Source: Acetobacteraceae bacterium (GTDB lineage: Bacteria; Pseudomonadota; Alphaproteobacteria; Acetobacterales; Acetobacteraceae). Taken from it: DNA of 7,492 nucleotides. Every line of letters starts with the position of its first letter. Position 1 is the first letter of the stretch. Of the stretch, positions 1 to 6,426 are shown piece by piece. The stretch lies in NCBI GenBank assembly GCA_947446625.1, contig CANFIE010000190.1, positions 1 through 7,492 of the forward strand. The letters run 5' to 3'. The notes under the pieces were generated by a model. It was not told where the DNA came from. It was given only the letters and a program-made list of their open reading frames with translations, and did not search any database. The position numbers and the translations under genes were made by a program.

Positions 1-400
1 CTGCCAGGGTTTCCGGCAGCACCGCCAATGCCGCTTCAAACTGCTTGGCGGTGCGCAATTCCTGCGCCGTTTCCAGCCGGGCGCCCAGGTCATTCGCATT
101 GGCGGCCAGCGCCGCCTGGAACAACACCAGCGCCGCCGGCCGGTCCCCGGCCATGCGGGTCAACAAGCCGCGCATGGTGAGCAATTGCGCCCGCTGCGGC
201 GCGCTGGGCGCATCCTCCGGCAAAACCGCCAGGGCTTCCGCTGGCTGGTTGGCCCGGCGCAATTCCTGCGCCAGTTCCAGCTTCAGCAGCAGGTCATCGG
301 GCGCCGCCGCCACCGCGGCGCGCAGATGCTCCAGCGCTTCGGCCGGCTTGCCTTCGCGCCGCGCCTGCTGGGCGGCGGCAAGCAGTTCCTGCGGGGTCAT
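1..400 (-). CDS. TPR (tetratricopeptide repeat) protein, C-terminus beyond window
   Basis: The first 133 residues are visible, reading MTPQELLAAAQQARREGKPA at the start, and the frame stays open to the left edge, so the C-terminus is missing. The whole visible part is helical repeats of 34 residues: about 2-35, 36-69, 70-103 and 104 onward, each with TPR-type A/L spacing such as 'G.P.EAL..L..A....P'. Units 2 and 4 are close copies (AQELRRANQPAEALAVLPE and AQELRTAKQFEAALAVLPE). TPR arrays bind peptides or proteins and are not themselves evidence of catalysis. The start codon overlaps the stop of the upstream GT2 gene as ATGA, and no strong Shine-Dalgarno sequence precedes it, so translation probably depends on coupling. 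There is no signal peptide, so it is probably cytoplasmic. A C-terminal catalytic domain (for example a TPR-linked glycosyl- or sulfotransferase) outside the window is possible. TPR identity is confident; function is unknown. Confidence 0.85.
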   Translation of the reverse strand, partial: MTPQELLAAAQQARREGKPAEALEHLRAAVAAAPDDLLLKLELAQELRRANQPAEALAVLPEDAPSAPQRAQLLTMRGLLTRMAGDRPAALVLFQAALAANANDLGARLETAQELRTAKQFEAALAVLPETLA

Positions 401-2196
401 TCAGCCTGGGGGAACCAGCGGCGGGTGTGGATCCAGGCGTTTTGCAGCGTCAGGTACATTCGCCACATCCGGTCCGGCGTAACCTGAGACTGCCGCTCCA
501 GGTGCCAAAGCACCGCCCGGCGGTCCACCACGCAGCGCAGGCCCTGGCGCTTGATCTTGAAACAGAGGTCGGAATCCTCGAAATCCCCCACCGCGAAGGC
601 TTCGTCGAACCCGCCCATCTCGCGGGCCAGTTCGGTGCTCAGCACCATGCAGGCGCCGGTCACCGCCTCCACCGTCTCCACCCCGCCGCCGGGGGCCGGC
701 AGCATGCCCTTGTTGGGGTGCATGGGGAAAGGCCAATTGCCCAGGCTGGGCAGCCGCTCATAGGTCATGCTCTCATGCTGCACCGTGCCGTCCTCAAACA
801 GCAGCAGCGCACCGACCATGCCAATGCCCGGGTCGGCGCGCAGCGTCTCCAGCATCAGGTCCAACCAGCGCGGCTCATGCGGCATCACGTCCGAGTTCAG
901 GAAGCAGATGCTGCGCCCACGCGCCCGTTCCAGCCCCACATTATTGGCCGGGGCAAAGCCGAGATTCTCCTCCAGTGCCAGCACGCGGAAAGGAATGCCA
1001 AACTTGTTCCACGCCGCTTCGGCCAGCCCCAGCAATTCCTGCTTGCGCGGCGGGTCATCCAGCACGAACAGGAATTCATGTTGGCTCATATCCGCCGCCG
1101 ACATCAGCGCCAGTTGGTAATGCATGAAGTCCATGCGGCCATAGAGCGGCACGATGATGCTGCAGTCCGGCGCTTCCGGCACCGGGCCAAAGCGCACTTC
1201 ACTACACGGCCGGGGCGCCGCCAGGCGGGCCTGGTTTATGGCCAGCAGCGGCGCGCCCAATACCTGGTCGAAGGCGTGCTCAATCTCATCCGGCGCCAGC
1301 TTCACCACATCCAGAATGCGTCGCATGGCGGCCAGGCCACGGCGCAGCGGGCGCGGCACGCGGCGATACGCCACCTCGCCATTGTGCAGCTCAATCTCGG
1401 CGTAAATCACTTCGCCCGGCATCACGCAGTCCATGGCCAGGGCGATGAAGCCGCACCTGTCGTTGGTCAGGCCGTATTTCGTCCCGGCGCTTTCCACCAC
1501 ATCAGGCCGGCTGGTCTTCAGCCAATGCTGGCTCAGCGGCGCCGAGGCCAGGTTGGACGACCGGATGCGGATGCAGGCCACCGCCCCGGTGGGGTCCAGC
1601 AGCCAGCCCACCAGCACCAGACCATCGGGCGGGACCGCCACCGTTTCGTCGAACTCCAGCAGCACCGGGGCGGTCAGCTGTTCCAGCGTATCCACACCGG
1701 CGAAGATCTGCCGGCTCAGCAGCGCCAAGATCCGCCCGCGCGCCTCGCCGCTGGAACCCATGATGGCGGCCCGCGCCCGCGGCACCAGGTCGGTCTCGCG
1801 CAGGTATTCCACCGGCCGCACGGTCTGGACCAACAGCGGCTCGGCACCGGGGGCGAACCGAATGGCCAGCCCGGCGAATTCGCCCAAAATCCGCCCTGGG
1901 CCGGGCATCATCACCACCACGCCCAGGCCCTGGCCATCCAGGTCCTGGCGCTCATAGGTGGTGACCAGCGCCTCGCCTTCCACCACGCCATTCTGGAAAT
2001 AGGCCACAACCTGCAAGGGCTGCGCCGGGGGCGCCCCCAGGTAGCGGCACCAGCCACAGAACAGCCAACCACCGGCCGCATTGGCATAGCCGAAGAAATC
2101 GACATAGCCATCCTCGCGCCACGGCCGCCCACTGGGCGTGGCGAAGGGATTTTCCCGGCCTGTCGTGGCGCCGGCGGTTCGGCTGCCGTCAGACAC
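397..2196 (-). CDS. GT2-family glycosyltransferase with two N-terminal beta-rich modules
   Basis: This 599-residue protein has a C-terminal GT-A fold glycosyltransferase domain at about residues 345-570. Visible landmarks are the opening strand CSIIVPLYGR (345-354), NLGFAPANNVGL (411-422), the metal/nucleotide motif LNSDV (433-437), VTGACM (512-517), the catalytic-type acidic motif GDFEDSD (537-543), and H565 in VLWHLE. These match inverting GT2 enzymes of the rhamnosyl/galactofuranosyl type that act in the cytoplasm on nucleotide sugars; donor and acceptor are not readable. The N-terminal 300 residues hold two beta-rich stretches: about 28-130 (degenerate) and about 188-280 with GWLLDP, SRPDV and CGF, resembling the N-terminus of the neighbouring 370-residue protein. 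The GTG start directly follows an in-frame TGA and overlaps the upstream stop in GTGTCTGA. The next ATG (residue 96) would remove the first module, so GTG is preferred. The stop overlaps the TPR gene start by 4 bp. Confidence 0.93.
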   Translation of the reverse strand: MSDGSRTAGATTGRENPFATPSGRPWREDGYVDFFGYANAAGGWLFCGWCRYLGAPPAQPLQVVAYFQNGVVEGEALVTTYERQDLDGQGLGVVVMMPGPGRILGEFAGLAIRFAPGAEPLLVQTVRPVEYLRETDLVPRARAAIMGSSGEARGRILALLSRQIFAGVDTLEQLTAPVLLEFDETVAVPPDGLVLVGWLLDPTGAVACIRIRSSNLASAPLSQHWLKTSRPDVVESAGTKYGLTNDRCGFIALAMDCVMPGEVIYAEIELHNGEVAYRRVPRPLRRGLAAMRRILDVVKLAPDEIEHAFDQVLGAPLLAINQARLAAPRPCSEVRFGPVPEAPDCSIIVPLYGRMDFMHYQLALMSAADMSQHEFLFVLDDPPRKQELLGLAEAAWNKFGIPFRVLALEENLGFAPANNVGLERARGRSICFLNSDVMPHEPRWLDLMLETLRADPGIGMVGALLLFEDGTVQHESMTYERLPSLGNWPFPMHPNKGMLPAPGGGVETVEAVTGACMVLSTELAREMGGFDEAFAVGDFEDSDLCFKIKRQGLRCVVDRRAVLWHLERQSQVTPDRMWRMYLTLQNAWIHTRRWFPQAE

Positions 2197-3301
2197 TCAG
2201 GCTGGCACCCGAATAATGGCGCACACGGAACTGGCCCTCATTGTTCTGCAGGGTGGCGGAGGCGGTCTGCCGCGCCGGGCTTATCCAGTTCAGCACCGCC
2301 GTGGCGCCGCTGCCAGGGCGAATCCGGTACAGTGTGCCCGGGCCAATCACCGCCATGTCCAACGCCGTCAGCTGGATGGTCTCCACCGGGGTGCCATTGG
2401 CCACCGCAATCTCCACCGCCGCGGCAGCCTGGGAAGCCAGCCAGCGCGAGCGGCCATCTGTGGTGAACTCGGGCAGGGCATGGCTGCCCTGCACGATGTC
2501 GATCTCCACCGTGCCATCGCCGCTGGTCAGCACCGCCAGCAGGGTCTCATTCGGCGAGGCCGAAGCCAGCCCATTGCTGGGCTGCTGGAAGGCGGCGGCA
2601 CCGAAGCGCGACAGCATCACCCGCCCGACCAGCGGGTTGTCATCCAGAATGGCGCGCATGGCGCGCAGCGGCAACTCGCGGAACAGCACGCCGGGCAGAG
2701 CCTCCAGCGTGCGCCGGGCCGCCGGGTCGGCGTCGGGGCGCAGCGCCTCATTGGCGGGCAGCGTCTCAAGCTGCGTCGCCTCGGCCGCCGAAAGGCCCAT
2801 TGGCGCCAGCACACCAGGCACCATGAAGTAGCCCTGGGCGATATAGTCGCGCAGCAGCGTCTCCAGGTCGGCCGGGGTGGCGCCGGTGGTCAGGCGGCCG
2901 CTCAGCATGCGGTCGGCGTCAGTGCGGTCGGTCCACAGCCCGCCCAGGAAGCTGCGGCTGCGGCCGGCGCCCGGGTAGCGGTGCGGAATGGCGCGAAAGA
3001 AATCGGCAAAGCCGGTCAGCCCGGTGCGCGGCAACTCCACATCGCCACCGCGCGGCCTGATGGTCACCATCGGCAGGCACTCGGCCTCAACCGGGGAGAA
3101 GAAGGTGATCGCAAAGCCGCAATTGCCATCGCCCAGACCGGCCGCGGCCAGGTCGGGCCGGAATTCACTGGCCAGGGTCTCACCAATAATGCGCCCAAAC
3201 AGAATGGCCTCGACCGTCACCGCCTGCATTTCAATGGCACAGAACACCCAGCCAAGCGCCTGGGTCTGGGTCAGGCTGTCCACGGAGCCACGGATCGACA
3301 T
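2189..3301 (-). CDS. Glycan-operon protein: RPDL-type module plus phytanoyl-CoA-dioxygenase-like region lacking iron ligands
   Basis: This is a 370-residue protein. Residues 1-90 form a beta-rich module (GSVDSLTQTQALGWVF, then SEFRPDLAAAGLGDGNCGF at 45-63) of the kind also seen in the adjacent GT2. A linker at 117-131 (SFLGGLWTDRTDADR) leads into a region, about 145-345, with phytanoyl-CoA dioxygenase (PhyH) landmarks: DYIAQGYFMVPGVLA (152-166), VQGSHALPEF (270-279) and IGPGTLYRIRPGSG (319-332). PhyH enzymes are Fe(II)/2-oxoglutarate hydroxylases needing HxD and a distal His. Here only three histidines exist (107, 274, 362), none in HxD, and Y325 sits where the distal His would be expected. 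Catalysis is therefore doubtful, and a binding or structural role is inferred. The start is chosen at the ATG with AGGAG 10 nt upstream, 1 bp after the GT4 stop; the open frame extends further upstream but inside the GT4 gene. No signal peptide or membrane segment is seen. The PhyH relation is suggestive, not proven. Confidence 0.8.
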   Translation of the reverse strand: MSIRGSVDSLTQTQALGWVFCAIEMQAVTVEAILFGRIIGETLASEFRPDLAAAGLGDGNCGFAITFFSPVEAECLPMVTIRPRGGDVELPRTGLTGFADFFRAIPHRYPGAGRSRSFLGGLWTDRTDADRMLSGRLTTGATPADLETLLRDYIAQGYFMVPGVLAPMGLSAAEATQLETLPANEALRPDADPAARRTLEALPGVLFRELPLRAMRAILDDNPLVGRVMLSRFGAAAFQQPSNGLASASPNETLLAVLTSGDGTVEIDIVQGSHALPEFTTDGRSRWLASQAAAAVEIAVANGTPVETIQLTALDMAVIGPGTLYRIRPGSGATAVLNWISPARQTASATLQNNEGQFRVRHYSGASLSV

Positions 3302-3302
3302 T

Positions 3303-4682
3303 CTATTCAATCTCCTGAGACATGGCCGCATCGCGCGCGTTGCCATGCACGAGGCGGCGATAAAGCTTGAGCATGGTCCGGGAGGTTTCCCGGATGGTGG
3401 GCGGCACGGCGATGGTGGCCGAGAGGGCCCGCAGGCGCTGCGGTTCCTTGGCCAACCGTCGTGCCAACGCGGCCAGTGAAGCGGGGTTTCCGGCGCGGAA
3501 ATGGAAGCCGTCCACCCCGTCCCGCACCTTTTCCGCCATGCCGCCAATGTCGGAGCAGATGACCGGGCGGCGGGCGGTAAACGCCTCCTGGATCACCAGG
3601 GGGGAGTTCTCCCACCAGACCGAGGGCACCATCACCGCGTCCACACCTTGCATCAGGCTGCGCACGCGGCTGTTTTCATACGGCCCCATGAAGCGGAAAT
3701 TGCCCGGGGCATCGGCCAGGCGGCGGTCAAAATCGTCGCGGAAGGCCTGCGGCTGGTTGGAATAGTCGCCGTAGACCTCAAACCGCACGCCGGTGACGCC
3801 ATCGGTTTCCAGCATGCGGGCGGCGTCGATCAGCACATTCACACCCTTGAGGCGCGAAACCTGCCCGAAAAAGCCCAGCACCAGGCCCTCGGCACCGTGG
3901 TGCTCCGGCTCCGGCGGCAGGGCCAGCCCGTTTTCCGGCTCCGGCATGCCGTTTTCCACCATGCTCATCCGCGCGGCGGGCAGGCCCCAGGCCACATAGC
4001 GGTCCAGCAGGAATTGGCTGGGCGAGACGAAATGGTCCACCAAGCCAAAGAACCGCTTCAGGTACAATTCCCGCAAAAAGAAGTCCTGTTCGGTCTTCTC
4101 CGGGAAGCAGCGGGCGCAGTCATGTGCGCTGGCCGCGTTGCACAGAAAAAAGCTGGGCCGCTTCACCATTTGGCCGAAGTGATTACAAATTCCCAAAAAT
4201 TCATGCAGTGTCAGTACAATTCGCGCCTGAGGCAAGGCCCGCCGAATGTGCAAAAATACTTCAACGCCAAAATTGGTATAGTGGTGCAGGTGAACCACGT
4301 CTGGCCGCAATGTGGTCAACAGCGTGGTCAGCGCGCGGGGGAAGTTGGTGTCCTGGTTGGCATGGATGAAATGGTCAAAGCCATGGCCGCAGTACACATA
4401 TTCATCCGGGCCGAAGGGCTGCGCGAAGGGTGTCCCCAGGCGTGACTGCACCTTGCCGCCCGAAGCGGCAACGAACCAGCTTTCCACCCCAGGGCTGGCC
4501 TTCACCTGCCGGTACAACTGGTAGGCGGCAATTTCGGCCCCGCCATGGGAAACCTTTGGGTGCATGTGCGACAGCACCAACACCCGCAGGCGCTTCCTGC
4601 CACGGCGGGCCTCGGCCGCCTCTGCGCCCGAACCCAGCGCATCCACCGTCGAGTTTCCAGCCGATTGCTGCAAGCCAGTCAT
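3303..4682 (-). CDS. GT4-family (GT-B fold) glycosyltransferase
   Basis: This 459-residue protein is a retaining-type GT4 glycosyltransferase. Strand 1 is RLRVLVLSHMHP (31-42), followed by the glycine loop HGGAE (46-50) typical of the N-terminal Rossmann domain. HLHHY (131-135) and TLHEF (158-162) follow. The C-terminal domain begins near GLVLGFFGQVSRLKG (266-280), with R277/K279 in the usual phosphate-binding position, and carries the diagnostic EX7E motif as E358...E366 (ENSPLVIQE). An insertion around 181-192 has C181, C189 and C192, a cysteine cluster seen in some GT4 enzymes. It would transfer a sugar from a nucleotide donor to a membrane or protein acceptor in the cytoplasm; specificity is not readable. 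The first ~30 residues are not conserved-looking and the ATG has only GAAGG 1 nt upstream, so a later start such as the GTG at residue 13 is possible. It is the first gene of the coupled operon, 1 bp before the next. Confidence 0.93.
   Translation of the reverse strand: MTGLQQSAGNSTVDALGSGAEAAEARRGRKRLRVLVLSHMHPKVSHGGAEIAAYQLYRQVKASPGVESWFVAASGGKVQSRLGTPFAQPFGPDEYVYCGHGFDHFIHANQDTNFPRALTTLLTTLRPDVVHLHHYTNFGVEVFLHIRRALPQARIVLTLHEFLGICNHFGQMVKRPSFFLCNAASAHDCARCFPEKTEQDFFLRELYLKRFFGLVDHFVSPSQFLLDRYVAWGLPAARMSMVENGMPEPENGLALPPEPEHHGAEGLVLGFFGQVSRLKGVNVLIDAARMLETDGVTGVRFEVYGDYSNQPQAFRDDFDRRLADAPGNFRFMGPYENSRVRSLMQGVDAVMVPSVWWENSPLVIQEAFTARRPVICSDIGGMAEKVRDGVDGFHFRAGNPASLAALARRLAKEPQRLRALSATIAVPPTIRETSRTMLKLYRRLVHGNARDAAMSQEIE
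3312..3316 (-). promoter_or_regulatory. Ribosome binding site for the PhyH-like gene
   Basis: AGGAG on the minus strand lies 10 nt before the ATG at 3301, inside the last codons of the GT4 gene. It decides the start of the 370-residue protein, whose open frame otherwise extends far back into the GT4 gene. Confidence 0.7.
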
Positions 4683-4981
4683 GCCTTCAACTGAAATAAA
4701 GTGCCAGCCTGCCAGAGGCCCGCTCTTGAGAGGATGCTATACCGCAGGTTGCACTGCACCGCGCCATGTGAATCTGTCGTACAATGTAATCCAGGCCGTA
4801 CATGCCCGGAACGAACTGACAAAACTGCTTAAGGCAGAGCATCAGGCCGCCTAAATTATCGGCCAATTCATCCGTCCGCAAGCCGGTCAGGCACCCCTGA
4901 TGCCTCGTCTCCGGGCACCAGGCAGTGCAGCCGCCCACAGCGTGATTGGGACAAGTTGAGTGGAATGATACGGTTTCGTGC
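4683..4981. other. 299-bp AT-richer intergenic region upstream of the GT4 operon
   Basis: No convincing gene was found in this gap between the dehydrogenase stop and the GT4 start. By hand count it is about 56% GC, and about 52% in the half next to GT4, below the flanking genes. It probably holds the operon promoter and leader. One weak candidate on the minus strand is TTGCGG (4876-4881) and GATAAT (4855-4860) with a short 15-nt spacer, which would give a leader of about 165 nt. A small inverted repeat AGGCA/TGCCT lies around 4889-4905 with no T-tract, so it is not a standard terminator. A 9-bp palindrome TACAATGTA sits at 4780-4788. Open frames crossing the gap show no recognisable protein. 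Confidence 0.5.
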
Positions 4982-6298
4982 CTATCGCCCAATGGCGTGG
5001 TAGCGGAATCCGGCCTGCTGCGTGGCCTCGCGGTCATACACGTTGCGCAGGTCCAGCAGCACATCGCCGCGCATCAACCCCTTCAGCCGCACCGCCGAAA
5101 GCGCGCGAAACTCGTTCCATTCGGTCAGCAGCACCAGCGCATCGGCGCCCGCCACCGCATCCATGGCGCTTTCGGCATACTGCACCGCCGCCGGCAGCAG
5201 CGGCCGGGCCTGGTCCATGCCGGCGGGGTCAAAGGCGCGCACCGTAGCCCCGGCCTGCACCAGCCGGGGCACCACCACCAGCGAAGCCGCCTCGCGCATG
5301 TCATCCGTCTCGGGCTTGAAGGTCAGCCCCAGCACCGCGATGGTCTTGCCCGCCACGCTGCCGTCGCAGGCCGCCACCACGCGGTCGGCCATGGCCACCT
5401 TGCGGTCGTCATTCACCGAGATGGTGGTCTCCACCAGCCGCACCGGGCTGCCGAAGTCCCGCGCCGTCTTGGCCAGGGCCAAGGTGTCCTTGGGGAAGCA
5501 CGAGCCACCATAGCCCGGCCCGGCGTGCAGGAATTTCCGGCCAATGCGGCCATCCAGCCCCATACCGCGGGCCACGTCCTGCACATTGGCGCCCACCTTT
5601 TCGCACAGGTCGGCAATCTCGTTGATGAAGGTGATCTTGGTGGCCAGGAAGGCATTGGCCGAATACTTGATGAGCTCGGCCGTCTCGATGCTGGTCGCGA
5701 CAATCGGCGTCTCGATCAGGTACAGCGGCCGGTACAGCCGCTTTAGCACGGCCAGCGCCCGCTCGCCCGAGGCACCGGTCTCGATGCCAATCACCACGCG
5801 GTCAGGCCGCATGAAATCGCCAATCGCGCTGCCTTCGCGCAGGAATTCGGGGTTGGAGGCCACGTCGATCTGCAAATCCGGCCGCGCCGCCTGCACCAAT
5901 TCCCGCACGCGCCGGCCGGTGCCCACCGGCACGGTCGATTTCGTCACCAGCACCAGCGGCTGCTTGGCGGTGCGGGCCACTTCCTCGGCGGCGGCAAACA
6001 CGTAGGAAAGGTCGGCATGGCCATCGCCGCGCCGGGTTGGCGTGCCCACCGCCAGGAACACCGCCTCCGCCCCGTCCAGCGCTTCGGCCAGGTTGGTGGT
6101 GAAGCTCAGCCGGCCCTCGCGGGCATTGTCGGCCACCAGCTTGTCCAGCCCCGGCTCGTAAATTGGAATCCGGCCGCCGCGCAGCGCCTCAATCTTCTCC
6201 ACCACACTGTCCACCACGCAGACTTCAACGCCGAATTCGGCGAAGCAGGCCCCCGATACCAGGCCGACATAACCAGCCCCGATAATGGCAATACGCAT
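4982..6298 (-). CDS. ugd: UDP-glucose 6-dehydrogenase
   Basis: This 438-residue protein oxidises UDP-glucose twice with NAD+ to give UDP-glucuronate, a precursor for acidic surface polysaccharides. It has the N-terminal dinucleotide-binding motif MRIAIIGAGYVGLV with G7, G9 and G12, then VGTPTRRGDGHADLSYV (84-100), KSTVPVGTG (120-128), NPEFLREG (149-156), the central-domain helix ELIKYSANAFLATKITFINE (208-227) with K211 and N215, and the catalytic cysteine C267 in GPGYGGSCFPKD (codon at 5498-5500). The C-terminal nucleotide-binding domain includes LGLTFKPETDDMREA (323-337). Length and all key residues are normal for the family. The ATG at 6298 was chosen over an upstream GTG at 6349 because the protein then begins at the Rossmann strand and has AGGGG 9 nt upstream. 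It lies in the same orientation as the GT operon but is separated by 299 bp, so it may be its own unit. A related UDP-sugar dehydrogenase (for example for UDP-HexNAc) is less likely. Confidence 0.96.
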   Translation of the reverse strand: MRIAIIGAGYVGLVSGACFAEFGVEVCVVDSVVEKIEALRGGRIPIYEPGLDKLVADNAREGRLSFTTNLAEALDGAEAVFLAVGTPTRRGDGHADLSYVFAAAEEVARTAKQPLVLVTKSTVPVGTGRRVRELVQAARPDLQIDVASNPEFLREGSAIGDFMRPDRVVIGIETGASGERALAVLKRLYRPLYLIETPIVATSIETAELIKYSANAFLATKITFINEIADLCEKVGANVQDVARGMGLDGRIGRKFLHAGPGYGGSCFPKDTLALAKTARDFGSPVRLVETTISVNDDRKVAMADRVVAACDGSVAGKTIAVLGLTFKPETDDMREAASLVVVPRLVQAGATVRAFDPAGMDQARPLLPAAVQYAESAMDAVAGADALVLLTEWNEFRALSAVRLKGLMRGDVLLDLRNVYDREATQQAGFRYHAIGR

Positions 6299-6307
6299 GT
6301 GATGCGG

Positions 6308-6312
6308 CCCCT
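6308..6312 (-). promoter_or_regulatory. Ribosome binding site for ugd
   Basis: AGGGG on the minus strand is 9 nt upstream of the ATG at 6298. It supports this start over the in-frame GTG at 6349, which has no such sequence. Confidence 0.65.
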
Positions 6313-6349
6313 GTACGAAACGAAAACCGTCGGCCCGCGCCAGGCCCAC

Positions 6350-6369
6350 GGTGTGCGAGAGGGCACACC
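6350..6369. repeat. Inverted repeat (hairpin), 7-bp stem
   Basis: GGTGTGC at 6350-6356 and GCACACC at 6363-6369 pair perfectly with a 6-nt loop. No run of T follows on either strand, so it is not a canonical intrinsic terminator. It falls in the ugd leader, downstream of the DUF1501 stop. Confidence 0.55.
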
Positions 6370-6373
6370 ACCT

Positions 6374-6406
6374 CCCGCCGGAAAGTGCAACCCGGTTTCT
6401 GGCGGG
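6374..6406. repeat. Inverted repeat (hairpin), 11-bp imperfect stem
   Basis: CCCGCCGGAAA at 6374-6384 pairs with TTTCTGGCGGG at 6396-6406. The one non-Watson-Crick position is G-T in plus-strand RNA (a wobble) but A-C in minus-strand RNA (a mismatch). The loop is 11 nt. It starts 5 bp beyond the neighbouring 7-bp hairpin and about 20 bp after the DUF1501 stop. It could protect or terminate the DUF1501 transcript, but it lacks a T-tract. Confidence 0.5.
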
Positions 6407-6426
6407 GCAGCGTTTACCGGCGGCTG

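Larger units (their letters stand above)
6299..6426. other. 128-bp intergenic region between the DUF1501 and ugd genes
   Basis: Between the DUF1501 stop and the ugd start. It contains two adjacent inverted repeats (annotated separately) and the ugd ribosome binding site. No good -35/-10 pair was recognised on the minus strand; TTGCAC at 6386-6391 has no matching -10 element at normal spacing. Confidence 0.5.

Noticed and set aside
427..2466. Long plus-strand open frame of 679 codons opposite the GT2 gene
   Set aside because: It is antisense to a gene with clear GT2 motifs. Its translation is rich in H, Q, R and P with no recognisable domain, as expected for the opposite strand of GC-rich coding DNA.
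2138..3370. Plus-strand open frame of 410 codons opposite the PhyH-like gene
   Set aside because: Low-complexity, Q/H/R/G-rich translation with no motif, spanning the junctions of three minus-strand genes; an artefact of high GC.
4889..4905. Possible intrinsic terminator after ugd
   Set aside because: The AGGCA/TGCCT stem is only 5 bp and is not followed by a T-tract on the minus strand.
4687..5064. Minus-strand open frame of 125 codons covering the ugd-GT4 gap
   Set aside because: Its start lies inside ugd in another frame, it is unusually cysteine-rich, has no recognisable domain and no ribosome binding site. A relic is possible but unsupported.
4946..5746. Plus-strand open frame of 266 codons opposite ugd
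   Set aside because: Antisense to a fully motif-supported UDP-glucose dehydrogenase; His/Gly/Arg-rich with no domain.
6299..6349. Upstream GTG start for ugd at 6349
   Set aside because: It would add 17 residues before the Rossmann strand without a ribosome binding site, whereas the ATG at 6298 has AGGGG at good spacing.
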